A stretch of DNA of 64,000 nt. Source: Larkinella rosea (GTDB lineage Bacteria; Bacteroidota; Bacteroidia; Cytophagales; Spirosomataceae). A program made the translations under genes and the position numbers. The stretch covers positions 732,828 through 796,827 of the forward strand of contig NZ_RQJO01000010.1 in assembly GCF_003858635.1 (NCBI RefSeq). The letters run 5' to 3'. Every line of letters begins with the position of its first letter. The stretch's first letter is position 1. This document shows positions 43,074 to 52,056 of this stretch, one piece after another. The notes below the pieces were generated by a model. The model saw nothing but the letters and a program-made list of their open reading frames with translations, made no database searches and had not been told where the DNA came from.

Positions 43074-46000
43074 TTATTTTGACTTCAGGATTTTACGGAA
43101 AGCCCGGTCATCTCCCTGCTTGATTTCGAGAATATAAACGCCCGTTGGTAACGACGACACGTCGATCTTTCCAGAAAAAGCCGCGGCCTGTTTATCAATA
43201 TTAATCTCCTTGTGGAGCGTTCCGAGCGCTGCACTGAACAGTTTGACTTCCAGTTTGCTGTCGCTTTCGTTTTCGAGATCAATGCTGATGTAATCGACCG
43301 TCGGATTCGGATACACTTTGATCGCGTTGTTCAACCGGATGCTTTCTGCCGAACCGAGGTTTTTATCAATCCCCATCCGGGCGCTTGCGCTGTTGTTCAC
43401 AACCACATCAGAAGCAGTAACAAAAACCGGTGTCTCCGTTACGGTTATGGCGATTTTCCCCTGAGTGGTGTTCACCAACTGCATATCCATCGCGTTGCTA
43501 CCGGCTTTCGGGGTGTATATTTTGGCCTGCGTTGCCGTTCCCAAATCCAGCGTATAAGCAGCCGTCCGACCCACTTCATCCGGTACTACCAGCATGTAGG
43601 CCGATTTTCCGTTCAATTCGTAGCGGTCCACAATCGGGTTGGTACTCAGCGTCTGCTTAAACACAAAGTCTCCGAATGCTTTCTTAGTCTGGTAAATAAA
43701 GTCACCGGCGGGTTTCCGGGTCTTGTCGGTGTTGATCAATCCCATTGAAGCAAACTGACCGGGACTGAGCGCATAATCGTCGTAGACCTGATACAGAAAC
43801 ACTTTTTCGACTCCAGCGCGGGCGTACAACAACGACGTCCGCAGAATCCAGTCGGCCTGGGTTTGCAGCACGGTTTTGCTGCCGATCGCAATGGCTTTCA
43901 GCGGGCTTCCCTGATTGACGTCGTACCCGGCTTCGCTCATCCAAACCGGCATATCTTTTACGTACTGGTGCGCCATCTGCACGTATCCTTTGGCCACCTC
44001 GGCCGTAATCGCTACTTCCGGAGCCGCTCCCCGCGTCGAAGTGCCACTCTGCAACGAGTTTGCATTGTCTGAATAGAGGTGGTAGTTGATGACATCCCAG
44101 CATAAGTTTACCGAACCATCGGCTTTATACCCCCGGTTTTGGCGGCACCATTCCACCATTGCCCGGACATAATCCGCACCCGTTGTGGCACCGGCCAGAC
44201 CGCCCATAACCACTTTGACGTTCGGATCGGCATTTTTGACACCCACCGCCGGGCCCATCGTGTTTTTATGACCGTCGTAGAAAGCTGACAGGTTAGCTGC
44301 GTATTCGTAGGCGGTTTGGTAGCCTTTCCGGCCCTTCCACCACTTGTCGCGCTCGTTATCGCACTCAATATACTTAATGTAACCCAATCCAATTTTGACG
44401 GTGTTGATCGGATCGCCGTTCCAGCGCTGGGCCGTATTGACTTTCATCAGCGCAGGATTGACGTTCGGATTGTACCCATACCGACCGATGTACTGGAAAG
44501 CCACTTTGGCCTGTTCGATGTAGGAAAGCGGGTCGGAGAAATCTTTTCCAAACCGAACCGGCACATTTTCCGAATCCCGGTCGCCAGCCGGATACGTTGC
44601 CTGCATCCAGGGTGGAATCGTCTTCAAACACGCCAGAACCTCCACGCCTTCGGCCTTCAGGCGCTCGTACAGCAGGTCATAGTTCCAGCTACCACTGTGG
44701 GTCGGATTGAAGGTGTAACCGCCTTCGGTCGACTCCAGCTTTTCCCAGTCCATGTAATGCCGGATGCCCGAGAACGTTTTGAGCGCCGTCATTTTCGACT
44801 CATCGACCAACGACGTCTGCGCATCTTCCACGTCCCATTCGAAGGCATTGACGTGCATCACATCCTTTAGTTTGATGGACTTGAGCGGAGCCGGTGTTAC
44901 CGGATTGGTCGGTGGCGTATACGATCCGTACAGTTCGATTTCGGTCGGATACCCCCACCAGGCATTGATCACCAGATACCGGGCGTTCGTAATCGTCGTA
45001 TTTAGCAGAAACTTGGCGTCGCCCGAAGCCTGGCGGTTGGGGTCCGGCCCGACCCAGTTATTGTATTCCTGTCCGGTAAAGGTAGCGATGGGAATCCGCT
45101 GCCACTGATCCGTAATGACGGAAAGCGTCATGGGTTTATCGGACATAACACCTTCGCCGTCGTAAAACTTCACCCCTTTCAGCGTCATTTGCTCCCCTGC
45201 CTGCAGCGGATAATAAGCGTCGAAATTCTCCAGAATCTTGCCATAACCGGTATTGACAACCACATTCGTTACGCCGTCGAATAACCCGTCCATTCCGTAG
45301 GTGATGTTGTTGAGCTGATACCACCGCTTGGGGTCGATCGTAATTTTTGTACCCAGCGACGAAGGTGGAGGAGTCACCGGAGCTGCCTGCACCAGTTGGG
45401 ACTGCACCACGTTGGCGGCTGCAAGGTAACTACCGTTCCCGGCCTGAGAGGCCGTAATATTCGCCGTACCGGCGCTCACAACCGTTGCTTTCCAGCTACC
45501 CGTGCTGTTGGAAACCGAAACGACGGCCGGATTAGACGACCCAAACGTGATCGGCGTTTGGGTGTTATTACTGCTTGCTACCAGGTTAAAGGGCGCATCG
45601 CCCACGGTTTTGGTGGGTAATGCCGCAAAGGAAATGACCGACTGAACCGGCGGGGGCGTCAGACTAACGACCTGGAACCAGTTGAAATTCCAGCCGCCCG
45701 ACAATGCGTGAATCCGCACTACCTGATCGCCCGCATTCAAATTCAGGGTTCCACTGACCGTCGCCCAGGTTTGCCAGCCGCCCGTTGGCGCAACCGTTAT
45801 CGTACTTAAAACCGTACCAATCGCATTTTTGATCTGGATGGTACCGTTTCCGCCGTAACTCCGGGCCACCCGGAAATTGAATTGATACGAACCGGTCCAG
45901 CCCACCTTCAGATTGTAATCCATCCAGTCCCCATCGTCGATCCAGCCCACATCGAGCCCACCGCCCGTATCCGAAGTGGTTTCCGTTTTGACATCACCGG

Positions 46001-46592
46001 AGGTGTCGAATGTTTCAGCTTCAATTTTTGCCGGAACCGTCCGGGCAGCTACCACTTCGAACCAGTTAAAATTCCAGGCTCCCTGTTTCGCAAAAACCCG
46101 CACGATCTGATCACCGGCCGTCAGCGCTGCCGTCATGTTGACAGTGGTCCATCCCTGCCAGCCACCACTCTGGGGCACATTCAGGGTTCCCAACACCGCT
46201 CCGGTTGCGCTCCGCAGTTCCAGCTTGCCATCCGGCTGGCCGGTTGCCAATCTGAATTTTAAGGTATAGATTCCGGTCGTTGGAACGTTGACATTGTAAT
46301 CCATCCAATCGTTTACATCGATCCAGCCCACGTTCAAACCACCGCCCACATCCGACGTATTTTCCGTCGAAACTCCGCTCATGGCGTCGTAGCTTTCCGC
46401 TTCAATTTTCCCGGGGAGTGGTTTAAAGTTGGTCAGCGCATTTAACGCAATACCATAATAGTGGACTTTACGGGAGGTCATAAACATCGAATTCCCGTTC
46501 ATCGCAGCCTCACGCTCAAGGGGTGCGATAGCCGCTATCGAAGAAATAACACAGGCAATAAGGAGGTAACAGAGAAGTAGTTTTTGTTTCAT
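43074..46592 (-). CDS. large secreted glycosidase with two CBM6 domains and T9SS type A signal
   Basis: This 1172-residue protein has a signal peptide, two CBM6 modules (about 60-183 and 185-315; both with GKIEAESYD/AKIEAETFD and GGWQ...), a Big/Ig-like domain, an F5/8 type C-like domain (about 415-570) and a clan-A TIM barrel (about 590-1020). The probable acid/base is E747 (ECDNERD) and the nucleophile E887 (WMSEAGYD), spaced 140 residues. The last 85 residues form the type A sorting domain (VYPNPTVDYI, VYILEIKQGD). It probably trims or remodels the EPS at the cell surface; the catalytic family is not assigned with confidence. Confidence 0.88.
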   Translation of the reverse strand: MKQKLLLCYLLIACVISSIAAIAPLEREAAMNGNSMFMTSRKVHYYGIALNALTNFKPLPGKIEAESYDAMSGVSTENTSDVGGGLNVGWIDVNDWMDYNVNVPTTGIYTLKFRLATGQPDGKLELRSATGAVLGTLNVPQSGGWQGWTTVNMTAALTAGDQIVRVFAKQGAWNFNWFEVVAARTVPAKIEAETFDTSGDVKTETTSDTGGGLDVGWIDDGDWMDYNLKVGWTGSYQFNFRVARSYGGNGTIQIKNAIGTVLSTITVAPTGGWQTWATVSGTLNLNAGDQVVRIHALSGGWNFNWFQVVSLTPPPVQSVISFAALPTKTVGDAPFNLVASSNNTQTPITFGSSNPAVVSVSNSTGSWKATVVSAGTANITASQAGNGSYLAAANVVQSQLVQAAPVTPPPSSLGTKITIDPKRWYQLNNITYGMDGLFDGVTNVVVNTGYGKILENFDAYYPLQAGEQMTLKGVKFYDGEGVMSDKPMTLSVITDQWQRIPIATFTGQEYNNWVGPDPNRQASGDAKFLLNTTITNARYLVINAWWGYPTEIELYGSYTPPTNPVTPAPLKSIKLKDVMHVNAFEWDVEDAQTSLVDESKMTALKTFSGIRHYMDWEKLESTEGGYTFNPTHSGSWNYDLLYERLKAEGVEVLACLKTIPPWMQATYPAGDRDSENVPVRFGKDFSDPLSYIEQAKVAFQYIGRYGYNPNVNPALMKVNTAQRWNGDPINTVKIGLGYIKYIECDNERDKWWKGRKGYQTAYEYAANLSAFYDGHKNTMGPAVGVKNADPNVKVVMGGLAGATTGADYVRAMVEWCRQNRGYKADGSVNLCWDVINYHLYSDNANSLQSGTSTRGAAPEVAITAEVAKGYVQMAHQYVKDMPVWMSEAGYDVNQGSPLKAIAIGSKTVLQTQADWILRTSLLYARAGVEKVFLYQVYDDYALSPGQFASMGLINTDKTRKPAGDFIYQTKKAFGDFVFKQTLSTNPIVDRYELNGKSAYMLVVPDEVGRTAAYTLDLGTATQAKIYTPKAGSNAMDMQLVNTTQGKIAITVTETPVFVTASDVVVNNSASARMGIDKNLGSAESIRLNNAIKVYPNPTVDYISIDLENESDSKLEVKLFSAALGTLHKEINIDKQAAAFSGKIDVSSLPTGVYILEIKQGDDRAFRKILKSK

Positions 46593-46976
46593 ATTTTAAG
46601 TATTAATACACGGAATTTAACTAAAAAACAACTGATTATATATCAGTTTTGCAAAGTATTTTACTCATTTGTTTGTTAATATTGTCAAAAATCATACCGG
46701 TTTTTCGTATTAATTTTTAATGGACATTTAGCAATCTAATTGCTCAATTCTCAGACAAAATAATAATTTGAAAAATAGTCAGATTATAACCAAATTTAAA
46801 TTCAAAGCCAGCTCTTCCTTGCAAATCCCAAAACTTATATGAAAATATTTTTACCATCCTCCTTCGATCTAACCCAAGATTTACTAAAATTTTAATGTCA
46901 GGTATTGTTGTCTTATGTTTTTAAAAAGAAAATGCCTTAACCTTCGGGAATTGGCATGGCTATTTTGATGTGCTTT
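46593..46976. other. intergenic region upstream of the large glycosidase, 384 bp
   Basis: AT-rich and without a recognisable gene. A palindrome AACTGAT-TATAT-ATCAGTT (46630-46648) lies 38 bp upstream of the glycosidase start and might be an operator. Confidence 0.5.
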
Positions 46977-47171
46977 TCACCTGTAGCGCAGGTTTTCCCG
47001 GGGAAATAAGTCAATATCATTCGCACCTGGAATCTGGATAATATCCAATCCGCCAAAGCGCAGTGCAGGTTGTTTTCGCAGTTGGAAGGGCAGATGGTAA
47101 CGGGCAGGAGGCTCAGCTTGAGGGCGTGGAAGGATTAAAAGTAGACAATCCATCGTGAACGCCAAAAGCAT
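46977..47171 (-). CDS. hypothetical small ORF, possibly a gene remnant
   Basis: A 64-codon reading frame in a 960-bp gap between the glycosidase and a glycosyltransferase. It is clearly richer in G+C than the AT-rich sequence on both sides. Its product (rich in Leu, Pro and Arg; no motif) has no signal or domain I recognise. Adjacent frames remain open over part of the same stretch, so it may be a decayed fragment rather than a gene. Confidence 0.2.
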   Translation of the reverse strand: MLLAFTMDCLLLILPRPQAEPPARYHLPFQLRKQPALRFGGLDIIQIPGANDIDLFPRENLRYR

Positions 47172-47552
47172 TTAAAACATTGCCCCACTTTACCTCCTCC
47201 CAATTATTTATCATTCTTTGCTCAATGGGGCTGTTTTCTCTAAAAACCGCATCTGATTTGGTAATCAGGTAGTCAATCTTTTACACCAGCAAACAAGTCA
47301 ATACTAAAAGTAGCATCAATCAGCTTATTCTTTCTTTACTTATTTGTGCAAATAAGTAAAGAAAGACTTTTCGGAATATCGGACAGAAAATATACTTTAA
47401 AACTAAAATGGTTCTTGACTGTTTCGGGTGAGTGATTCTTATCACTGGAAGCATTTATTTTTAAAACGCATACTACGATCATTTGCGCTCCGCCGAATAG
47501 CAGAAGAAGTAATTCGTACTCCCTAATTGCCGGAAAGTCGAATCAGACAAGC
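47172..47552. other. intergenic region, 381 bp
   Basis: No gene, RNA or strong repeat is visible. A short dyad TTCTTTACTTATTTGTGCAAATAAGTAAAGAA lies near 47333-47364 (arms of about 14 bp around TGTGC-like centre) and could be a hairpin or operator. Confidence 0.45.
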
Positions 47553-48752
47553 CTAGACTCTTATTTCATCGGCCCGCCGAACTTTCTCCCACGTTCCGGA
47601 TTGTGCCCCTTTTAAATACCGCATTAAACCCGCCAGAATACACGCGTTCATGAACGTGAAATAGAAGGGAACAAAAAGGGTTTTCCACTTTAACTGTTTT
47701 TTCTCCAAACCGTATCCGACCCAGGCTGCGCCGTAAAAACCGCATTGCAGCATGAAGAGCAGCGACCAGCCGTGCGCCCAGATCGAAGGTGACAGAAACG
47801 CTTGAACGGCCAGAAAACCGTTGGCCAGAAAAATAACCGGCAGACACAGCGGGGCGATGGCCCAGCGCATCACGCGGTGCGAAACATATTCAAAGGTTAA
47901 CCAGCCATAGCGAAAGGGGTTCAGCAGGTATTTCAGACGAACAATGGACTGAAAACCACCCGCAGCAATCCGGATTTTCCGCTTTTGTTCGTCAATGATC
48001 GAAAACGAAGGACGTTCCATGGCATAGGCTTCCGGTTCATAGGCTACGCGGTAGCCCTGTCCGGCAATTCGCAACGAAATGATGAAATCATCCAGAATGG
48101 TATCCGTCTCCACCGGTTCGTACAATTCCGTTCGAATGGCAAATAACTCACCCGCTGCACCCACAATCGTATGCAGTTCAGCATCCAGTCGCTTCAGAAA
48201 AGACTCGTATTTCCAATATAAACCTTCGCCCGAACCAGCCGCCGATTCGCTGTCGTTGGTCAAAATCCGCTTCTCCCCCGCCACGGCTCCGACCTTCGGG
48301 TCACGAAACTGGTTGACCAGATTCTGAACAGCCTCGGGATTCAAAACCGTATTGGCATCGGTAAAAATCACCAGTTCCGTCGTTACCTGCTGCATGGCCC
48401 GGTTCATGGCGGCCACTTTGCCCCGACGAACATCACCGCCCAGAACCGCAATGCTGGCACCGTAGGCTTTGCGCAGGAAATCGTCCGAACCGTCTGTTGA
48501 CCCTTCTGTCACAAACAGAAAATGAAGACGATCGGTTGGATAGAGCTGGGCAAATGAATTGGCGACTTTGTAAGGCAGAAACGCCAGTTCGTTGTAAGCC
48601 GGAATAATCAGGGTTACTTCAGGCGTAAAAACCGCAGGCGTGTCAATCGGCTGGCGACGGCCCCGGATCCGAACCAGCAGCCACACCAGCAACCCGTAGC
48701 CAATGTACGTATACAGAACAAGCCCGGCGCTGGCAGCCAATACGATTTCCAT
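47553..48752 (-). CDS. membrane-bound family-2 glycosyltransferase (paralogue of 25706)
   Basis: A 399-residue protein with an N-terminal helix, GT-A domain (IPAYNELAFLPYKV, TEGSTDGSDDF, F-T-D-A-N, TILDDFIISLRIAG) and C-terminal helices. It shares the KRKIRIAAGGFQ element and most of its sequence with 25706-26932. In the first DxD-like motif VTEGSTDGS the acid of VDDGSTDG is partly changed (D-D to T-E). It is the last gene of the minus-strand operon that starts with the sugar transferase. Confidence 0.9.
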   Translation of the reverse strand: MEIVLAASAGLVLYTYIGYGLLVWLLVRIRGRRQPIDTPAVFTPEVTLIIPAYNELAFLPYKVANSFAQLYPTDRLHFLFVTEGSTDGSDDFLRKAYGASIAVLGGDVRRGKVAAMNRAMQQVTTELVIFTDANTVLNPEAVQNLVNQFRDPKVGAVAGEKRILTNDSESAAGSGEGLYWKYESFLKRLDAELHTIVGAAGELFAIRTELYEPVETDTILDDFIISLRIAGQGYRVAYEPEAYAMERPSFSIIDEQKRKIRIAAGGFQSIVRLKYLLNPFRYGWLTFEYVSHRVMRWAIAPLCLPVIFLANGFLAVQAFLSPSIWAHGWSLLFMLQCGFYGAAWVGYGLEKKQLKWKTLFVPFYFTFMNACILAGLMRYLKGAQSGTWEKVRRADEIRV

Positions 48753-48764
48753 AAAAAAGATCCG

Positions 48765-49718
48765 TTAAATCGCGGCAACCGCTGATGGAAACACCTCTTT
48801 TTCCGGTCGTCGAATCTTGTTCCTGAAATGCCAGAGAACCGCATTTTTCAGCGCAACGAGGTAGGCCGTCTGTCGTTTCAGGGTATAAACAATAACCGCT
48901 TTGGTCAGTGCGAAACTGAAATAATACAGAATGAAGAAGTAGAGGGAAAAACCGCCAACATTTCTGCGCATGAACAACAGGCGATTTCGGGTGTGGTAGT
49001 AAACTTTTAGCGGATTGGTTTTACCGACGCTGAGGGATTCCTTGTGGTAAATCAGGGCCGAAGCCTGGTAATAAATCTGAAAACCGGCCCGTTGAATCTG
49101 CATCGACCAGTCCAGTTCTTCGTAATACAGGAAATAGGCTTCGCTCATGGCGCCCCCCTGCTCAACGGCCCGGCGGCTGGCCATCATGGCCGCACCGTGC
49201 GCAAACGAGGTGATACCCGATTTGTCGTGCTGCCCTTGATCGGTTTCGCCCAGACCGATCGACCAGGTCCGGCCGGTATAGCGGTTTAGCGGATGATACC
49301 CCGCGTATTGAATAATGGTGGGATGATCGTAATACCGGATTTTGGGGCAGGTGATCCCAATTTTCGGATTGGTCAGAAAGGGAGCCAGCAACTGATCCAG
49401 TAAATCCGGCGTCACTTCCGTATCGTTGTTCAGGAAAAAAAAATAATCGCCCTTCGCGTGCTGCAAACCGAGGTTGTTGCCCCCCGAAAAACCGAGGTTT
49501 TCCGGACTGACGACCACTTTCACATTCGGATAATTGCCCTGCTTGATGAGGGCAGTCGGATCTTCGACGGATGCGTTATCGACCACAATGGTCTCGAAAC
49601 GCGGGTAGTTTAACCGGCGGGTCGATTCCAGCAGGGCGCAGGTGACGGCAGCCTGATTGTAATTGATCGTAATCAGCGAAATCAGTGGGACACTGTCTAG
49701 ACGTTCTCCTTTTGCCAT
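48765..49718 (-). CDS. family-2 glycosyltransferase (rhamnosyltransferase-like)
   Basis: The 317-residue protein has the GT-A motifs LITINYNQAAVTCALLES, TIVVDNASVEDPTAL, F-F-L-N-N-D-T-E-V and Y-Y-E-E-L-D-W, then one C-terminal membrane-associated helix. The ATG at 49718 is chosen because the conserved domain starts there; the longer open frame upstream lies in the sugar transferase gene. The start overlaps the transferase stop (49697) by 22 bp, so the two are translationally coupled. Probably transfers the second or later sugar. Confidence 0.9.
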   Translation of the reverse strand: MAKGERLDSVPLISLITINYNQAAVTCALLESTRRLNYPRFETIVVDNASVEDPTALIKQGNYPNVKVVVSPENLGFSGGNNLGLQHAKGDYFFFLNNDTEVTPDLLDQLLAPFLTNPKIGITCPKIRYYDHPTIIQYAGYHPLNRYTGRTWSIGLGETDQGQHDKSGITSFAHGAAMMASRRAVEQGGAMSEAYFLYYEELDWSMQIQRAGFQIYYQASALIYHKESLSVGKTNPLKVYYHTRNRLLFMRRNVGGFSLYFFILYYFSFALTKAVIVYTLKRQTAYLVALKNAVLWHFRNKIRRPEKEVFPSAVAAI

Positions 49719-50878
49719 ACCGCTTTGAGGGTTCGTATCACAATCATCAGATCTGTCCTGAACGAGTATTTTTTGGCATAAAGTACGTCGAGCTGAATGC
49801 GTTCCTGGTCCGAAACGGCCGCTCCCCCCCGCTTGGTTACCTGCCACAAGCCCGTCAGACCGGCCGGAGCCGCAAACCGCCGGGCGTATCCCGAAGCCGT
49901 CAGTTTCTCGGCTTCGTAGGGCGGCAGGGGCCGGTTGCCCACGAACGACATGTCGCCCCGAAGAATATTGTAAAACTGGGGTAATTCGTCGATACTGGTG
50001 TTCCGCAGAATTTTGCCCAGCCGCGTCACGCGCGGATCTTCCTTGAATTTCGAGAACATGGCCTTGGCCTTCTCGGTGCGGAAATGCACTTTTTCGCACA
50101 CCTGTTTGTCGTCGAGAAACAGCGGACGCTGGCAGATACCACCCGCCAGCTGGCATTCCTCACAAATTTGATCCGTGGCTTCTTCGACCTTTTTCACGTT
50201 ATACATGTTCTTCGACGCCATGCTGGCCAGCATCTGATCGGCATCCGTCCGCATGGTCCGGAACTTGTACATACTGAACACTTTATACCCCATTCCGACC
50301 CGTTTTGATCCATAAAAGATCGGCCCCTTCGAATCGAGTTTCACCAAAATGGCGACCACCAGCAAAAGGGGTGAAATCATCAACAGCAGCAGAAACGAGA
50401 GCGTGATGTCGAAAAGCCGCTTGCCAATCGGCATACGGCCCTGTGCGTGCTCGTGTTCTTCGTCTTCGGCCGAATGTTTTTTTTCCGCATACTGCTTCTT
50501 GAGAATCAGGTACGAAAGGCGGGTTTGAAAAGCCGCTTCCGAATACCCATAATGGAACACATCAATGACTCGCCCCCGGTAGGGTTCGGCATTCAGGTCA
50601 ACCGCCGATTCGCCCGTCAACAAAATGGTTGACAACTTGCCAATTTGCTGGTTGTCCCGAATGGCATTCAGAAAGGAGGTGCTGTTCAACCGGTCGTTAA
50701 AAACCACCAGATCGATATTGGGGTCAGCCTTTAAATAATAAAGTGCTTCCTGAAGACTGGCGACGATGGTAATGGATGCGGTTTCGCTAAATGCCTGATA
50801 AAAAGCCGCGGCCATCTGCTGGTCGTCCTCTACATACAAGACCCGAAAAGTTGTTCCGTTGGCTAAAACCGTCAGCAT
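49697..50878 (-). CDS. initiating sugar-phosphate transferase with N-terminal pseudo-receiver domain
   Basis: The 393-residue protein fuses a receiver-like domain (about 10-130) to a polyprenyl-phosphate sugar-1-phosphate transferase (about 150-393). The transferase has a membrane helix (FDITLSFLLLLMISPLLLVVAILVKL region), K-F-R-T-M, S-I-D-E-L-P-Q, G-D-M-S-F-V-G-N-R-P and G-L-T-G-L-W-Q-V. In the receiver part the acidic pocket E17-D18-D19 is kept, but the acceptor position is Asn61 (VVF-N-D-R) and the conserved Lys is not visible. A four-cysteine insertion (C-x2-C-x6-C-x9-C) follows KFRTM. It should start each repeat unit on undecaprenyl phosphate. Confidence 0.9.
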   Translation of the reverse strand: MLTVLANGTTFRVLYVEDDQQMAAAFYQAFSETASITIVASLQEALYYLKADPNIDLVVFNDRLNSTSFLNAIRDNQQIGKLSTILLTGESAVDLNAEPYRGRVIDVFHYGYSEAAFQTRLSYLILKKQYAEKKHSAEDEEHEHAQGRMPIGKRLFDITLSFLLLLMISPLLLVVAILVKLDSKGPIFYGSKRVGMGYKVFSMYKFRTMRTDADQMLASMASKNMYNVKKVEEATDQICEECQLAGGICQRPLFLDDKQVCEKVHFRTEKAKAMFSKFKEDPRVTRLGKILRNTSIDELPQFYNILRGDMSFVGNRPLPPYEAEKLTASGYARRFAAPAGLTGLWQVTKRGGAAVSDQERIQLDVLYAKKYSFRTDLMIVIRTLKAVWQKENV

Positions 50879-50935
50879 TTTAATGAAGAGCTAAAAGAAG
50901 TAGAAAGCTGGTCTGATTCCGCTTAAGAGAGTAGA

Positions 50936-51331
50936 TTAAGCCGCTTTTTTATCGGCCGACCGACGCATCATGGCGTTGATTTTTGCCTTAACTTCCAGTG
51001 GGTTGAACGGCTTGATCATGTAGTCATCCGCCCCTTGTTCCAGGCAGGCAATTTTTGTGGCACTGTCCGTAAACGTTGACAGTACAATGATCGGAACCTG
51101 ACGCATTAATGAACTGGCCCGAATGGTCTTGATCAAATCCTGCCCACTCAGGTAAGGCATTTGCAGATCGGTGATGATAATATCCACCGGATTGCCCGCT
51201 TCCAGCCAGTCCATCGCTTCGATGCCATTGTTCATTGTGGTGACAACGAACTCCGCTTTTAATGTATGAAGAAGGACTTTACGAATGTAGGTATCATCCT
51301 CGACAACAAGTACATGGTATTTATTTTCCAT
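50936..51331 (-). CDS. single-domain response regulator (canonical receiver)
   Basis: 131 residues from the ATG at 51331 (MENKYHVLVVEDD); an upstream extension is not conserved. All receiver residues are present: E11-D12-D13, phosphoacceptor D55 (I-I-T-D-L-Q-M-P), Ser/Thr in VLST and the Lys of I-K-P-F-N-P. No output domain, so it acts by protein contact. It lies 57 bp upstream of the pseudo-receiver sugar transferase on the same strand and is the natural acceptor from the Hpt protein at 51638. Confidence 0.9.
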   Translation of the reverse strand: MENKYHVLVVEDDTYIRKVLLHTLKAEFVVTTMNNGIEAMDWLEAGNPVDIIITDLQMPYLSGQDLIKTIRASSLMRQVPIIVLSTFTDSATKIACLEQGADDYMIKPFNPLEVKAKINAMMRRSADKKAA

Positions 51332-51637
51332 AAAAAAGGTAATGATCTTATAACAAATTACGGTTGGATTGGTGAACAGAGCGGGTATAAAAAACAAACA
51401 AAATCAACAGTTTCGGATGACGTAAATTTTCCTACTGATCACCATTATTTCTTGTAACAAAAATCATACTAAAATTTTGAGGGAATTAAATTTTGTCTGA
51501 TAATTATCACCCGGTTTTCCGGAAAATAGGCCAAAATGCTCAAAAAAGGCATTATTTGACTCTACTCCAACAACTTACAATCTGAATATAGACATAAACT
51601 ATACCCAAAAAACCGTATTGATCAAAACCGTTCCAGA
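51332..51637. other. intergenic region, 306 bp
   Basis: AT-rich stretch between the Hpt and response regulator genes, both on the minus strand. No terminator or repeat was recognised; it may hold a separate promoter for the response regulator/sugar transferase operon. Confidence 0.5.
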
Positions 51638-52018
51638 TTACAGCTTATTCGACAACTCGGCTAATTCCATTTTGAGAACCGACGACATTTGTGCCAGATT
51701 TTCATTGAAATTAGTACATGATATCATGATAATTTCAAGATTAGGACTTTGCTTAGCCATCGTTTCAATATCGCAGAGTTTATTTTCCAGCAGGGTCAGT
51801 CCCACCATACCCAGCCAGGGCCGCATCTGGTGGGTTAAACTGGTTAGAGCCTCCCAATCCTGCTGTTCAACAAGTTTTTCCAATTCCAGAAAATTGGGAA
51901 TCACTTCGTCCAGAAACATCTCCATGGCCGAAATCATCATTTCAGTATCGTCCTCGTAGAATTGCAGCAAACGCTTACGGTCCAGCTGGTCAGTCAGGTT
52001 ATCGATGGAACTAGACAT
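51638..52018 (-). CDS. histidine phosphotransfer (Hpt) protein
   Basis: A 126-residue all-helical protein with the Hpt motif T-H63-Q-M-R-P-W-L-G-M-V-G, which corresponds to the usual A-H-x-L-K-G-x-x-x-x-x-G. The phosphorylatable His is retained; the usual K-G is R-P. It starts 38 bp after the hybrid kinase stop on the same strand, so it should carry phosphate from the kinase's receiver to a stand-alone regulator. Confidence 0.85.
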   Translation of the reverse strand: MSSSIDNLTDQLDRKRLLQFYEDDTEMMISAMEMFLDEVIPNFLELEKLVEQQDWEALTSLTHQMRPWLGMVGLTLLENKLCDIETMAKQSPNLEIIMISCTNFNENLAQMSSVLKMELAELSNKL

Positions 52019-52056
52019 ACCTACCCAAAATTAAAACGTGCGGAGTGGATGGAGTT

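Noticed and set aside
49719..50156. 146-residue N-terminal extension of the glycosyltransferase at 48765
   Set aside because: The extension lies entirely within the sugar transferase gene in another frame and has no conserved sequence; the ATG at 49718 starts the GT domain.
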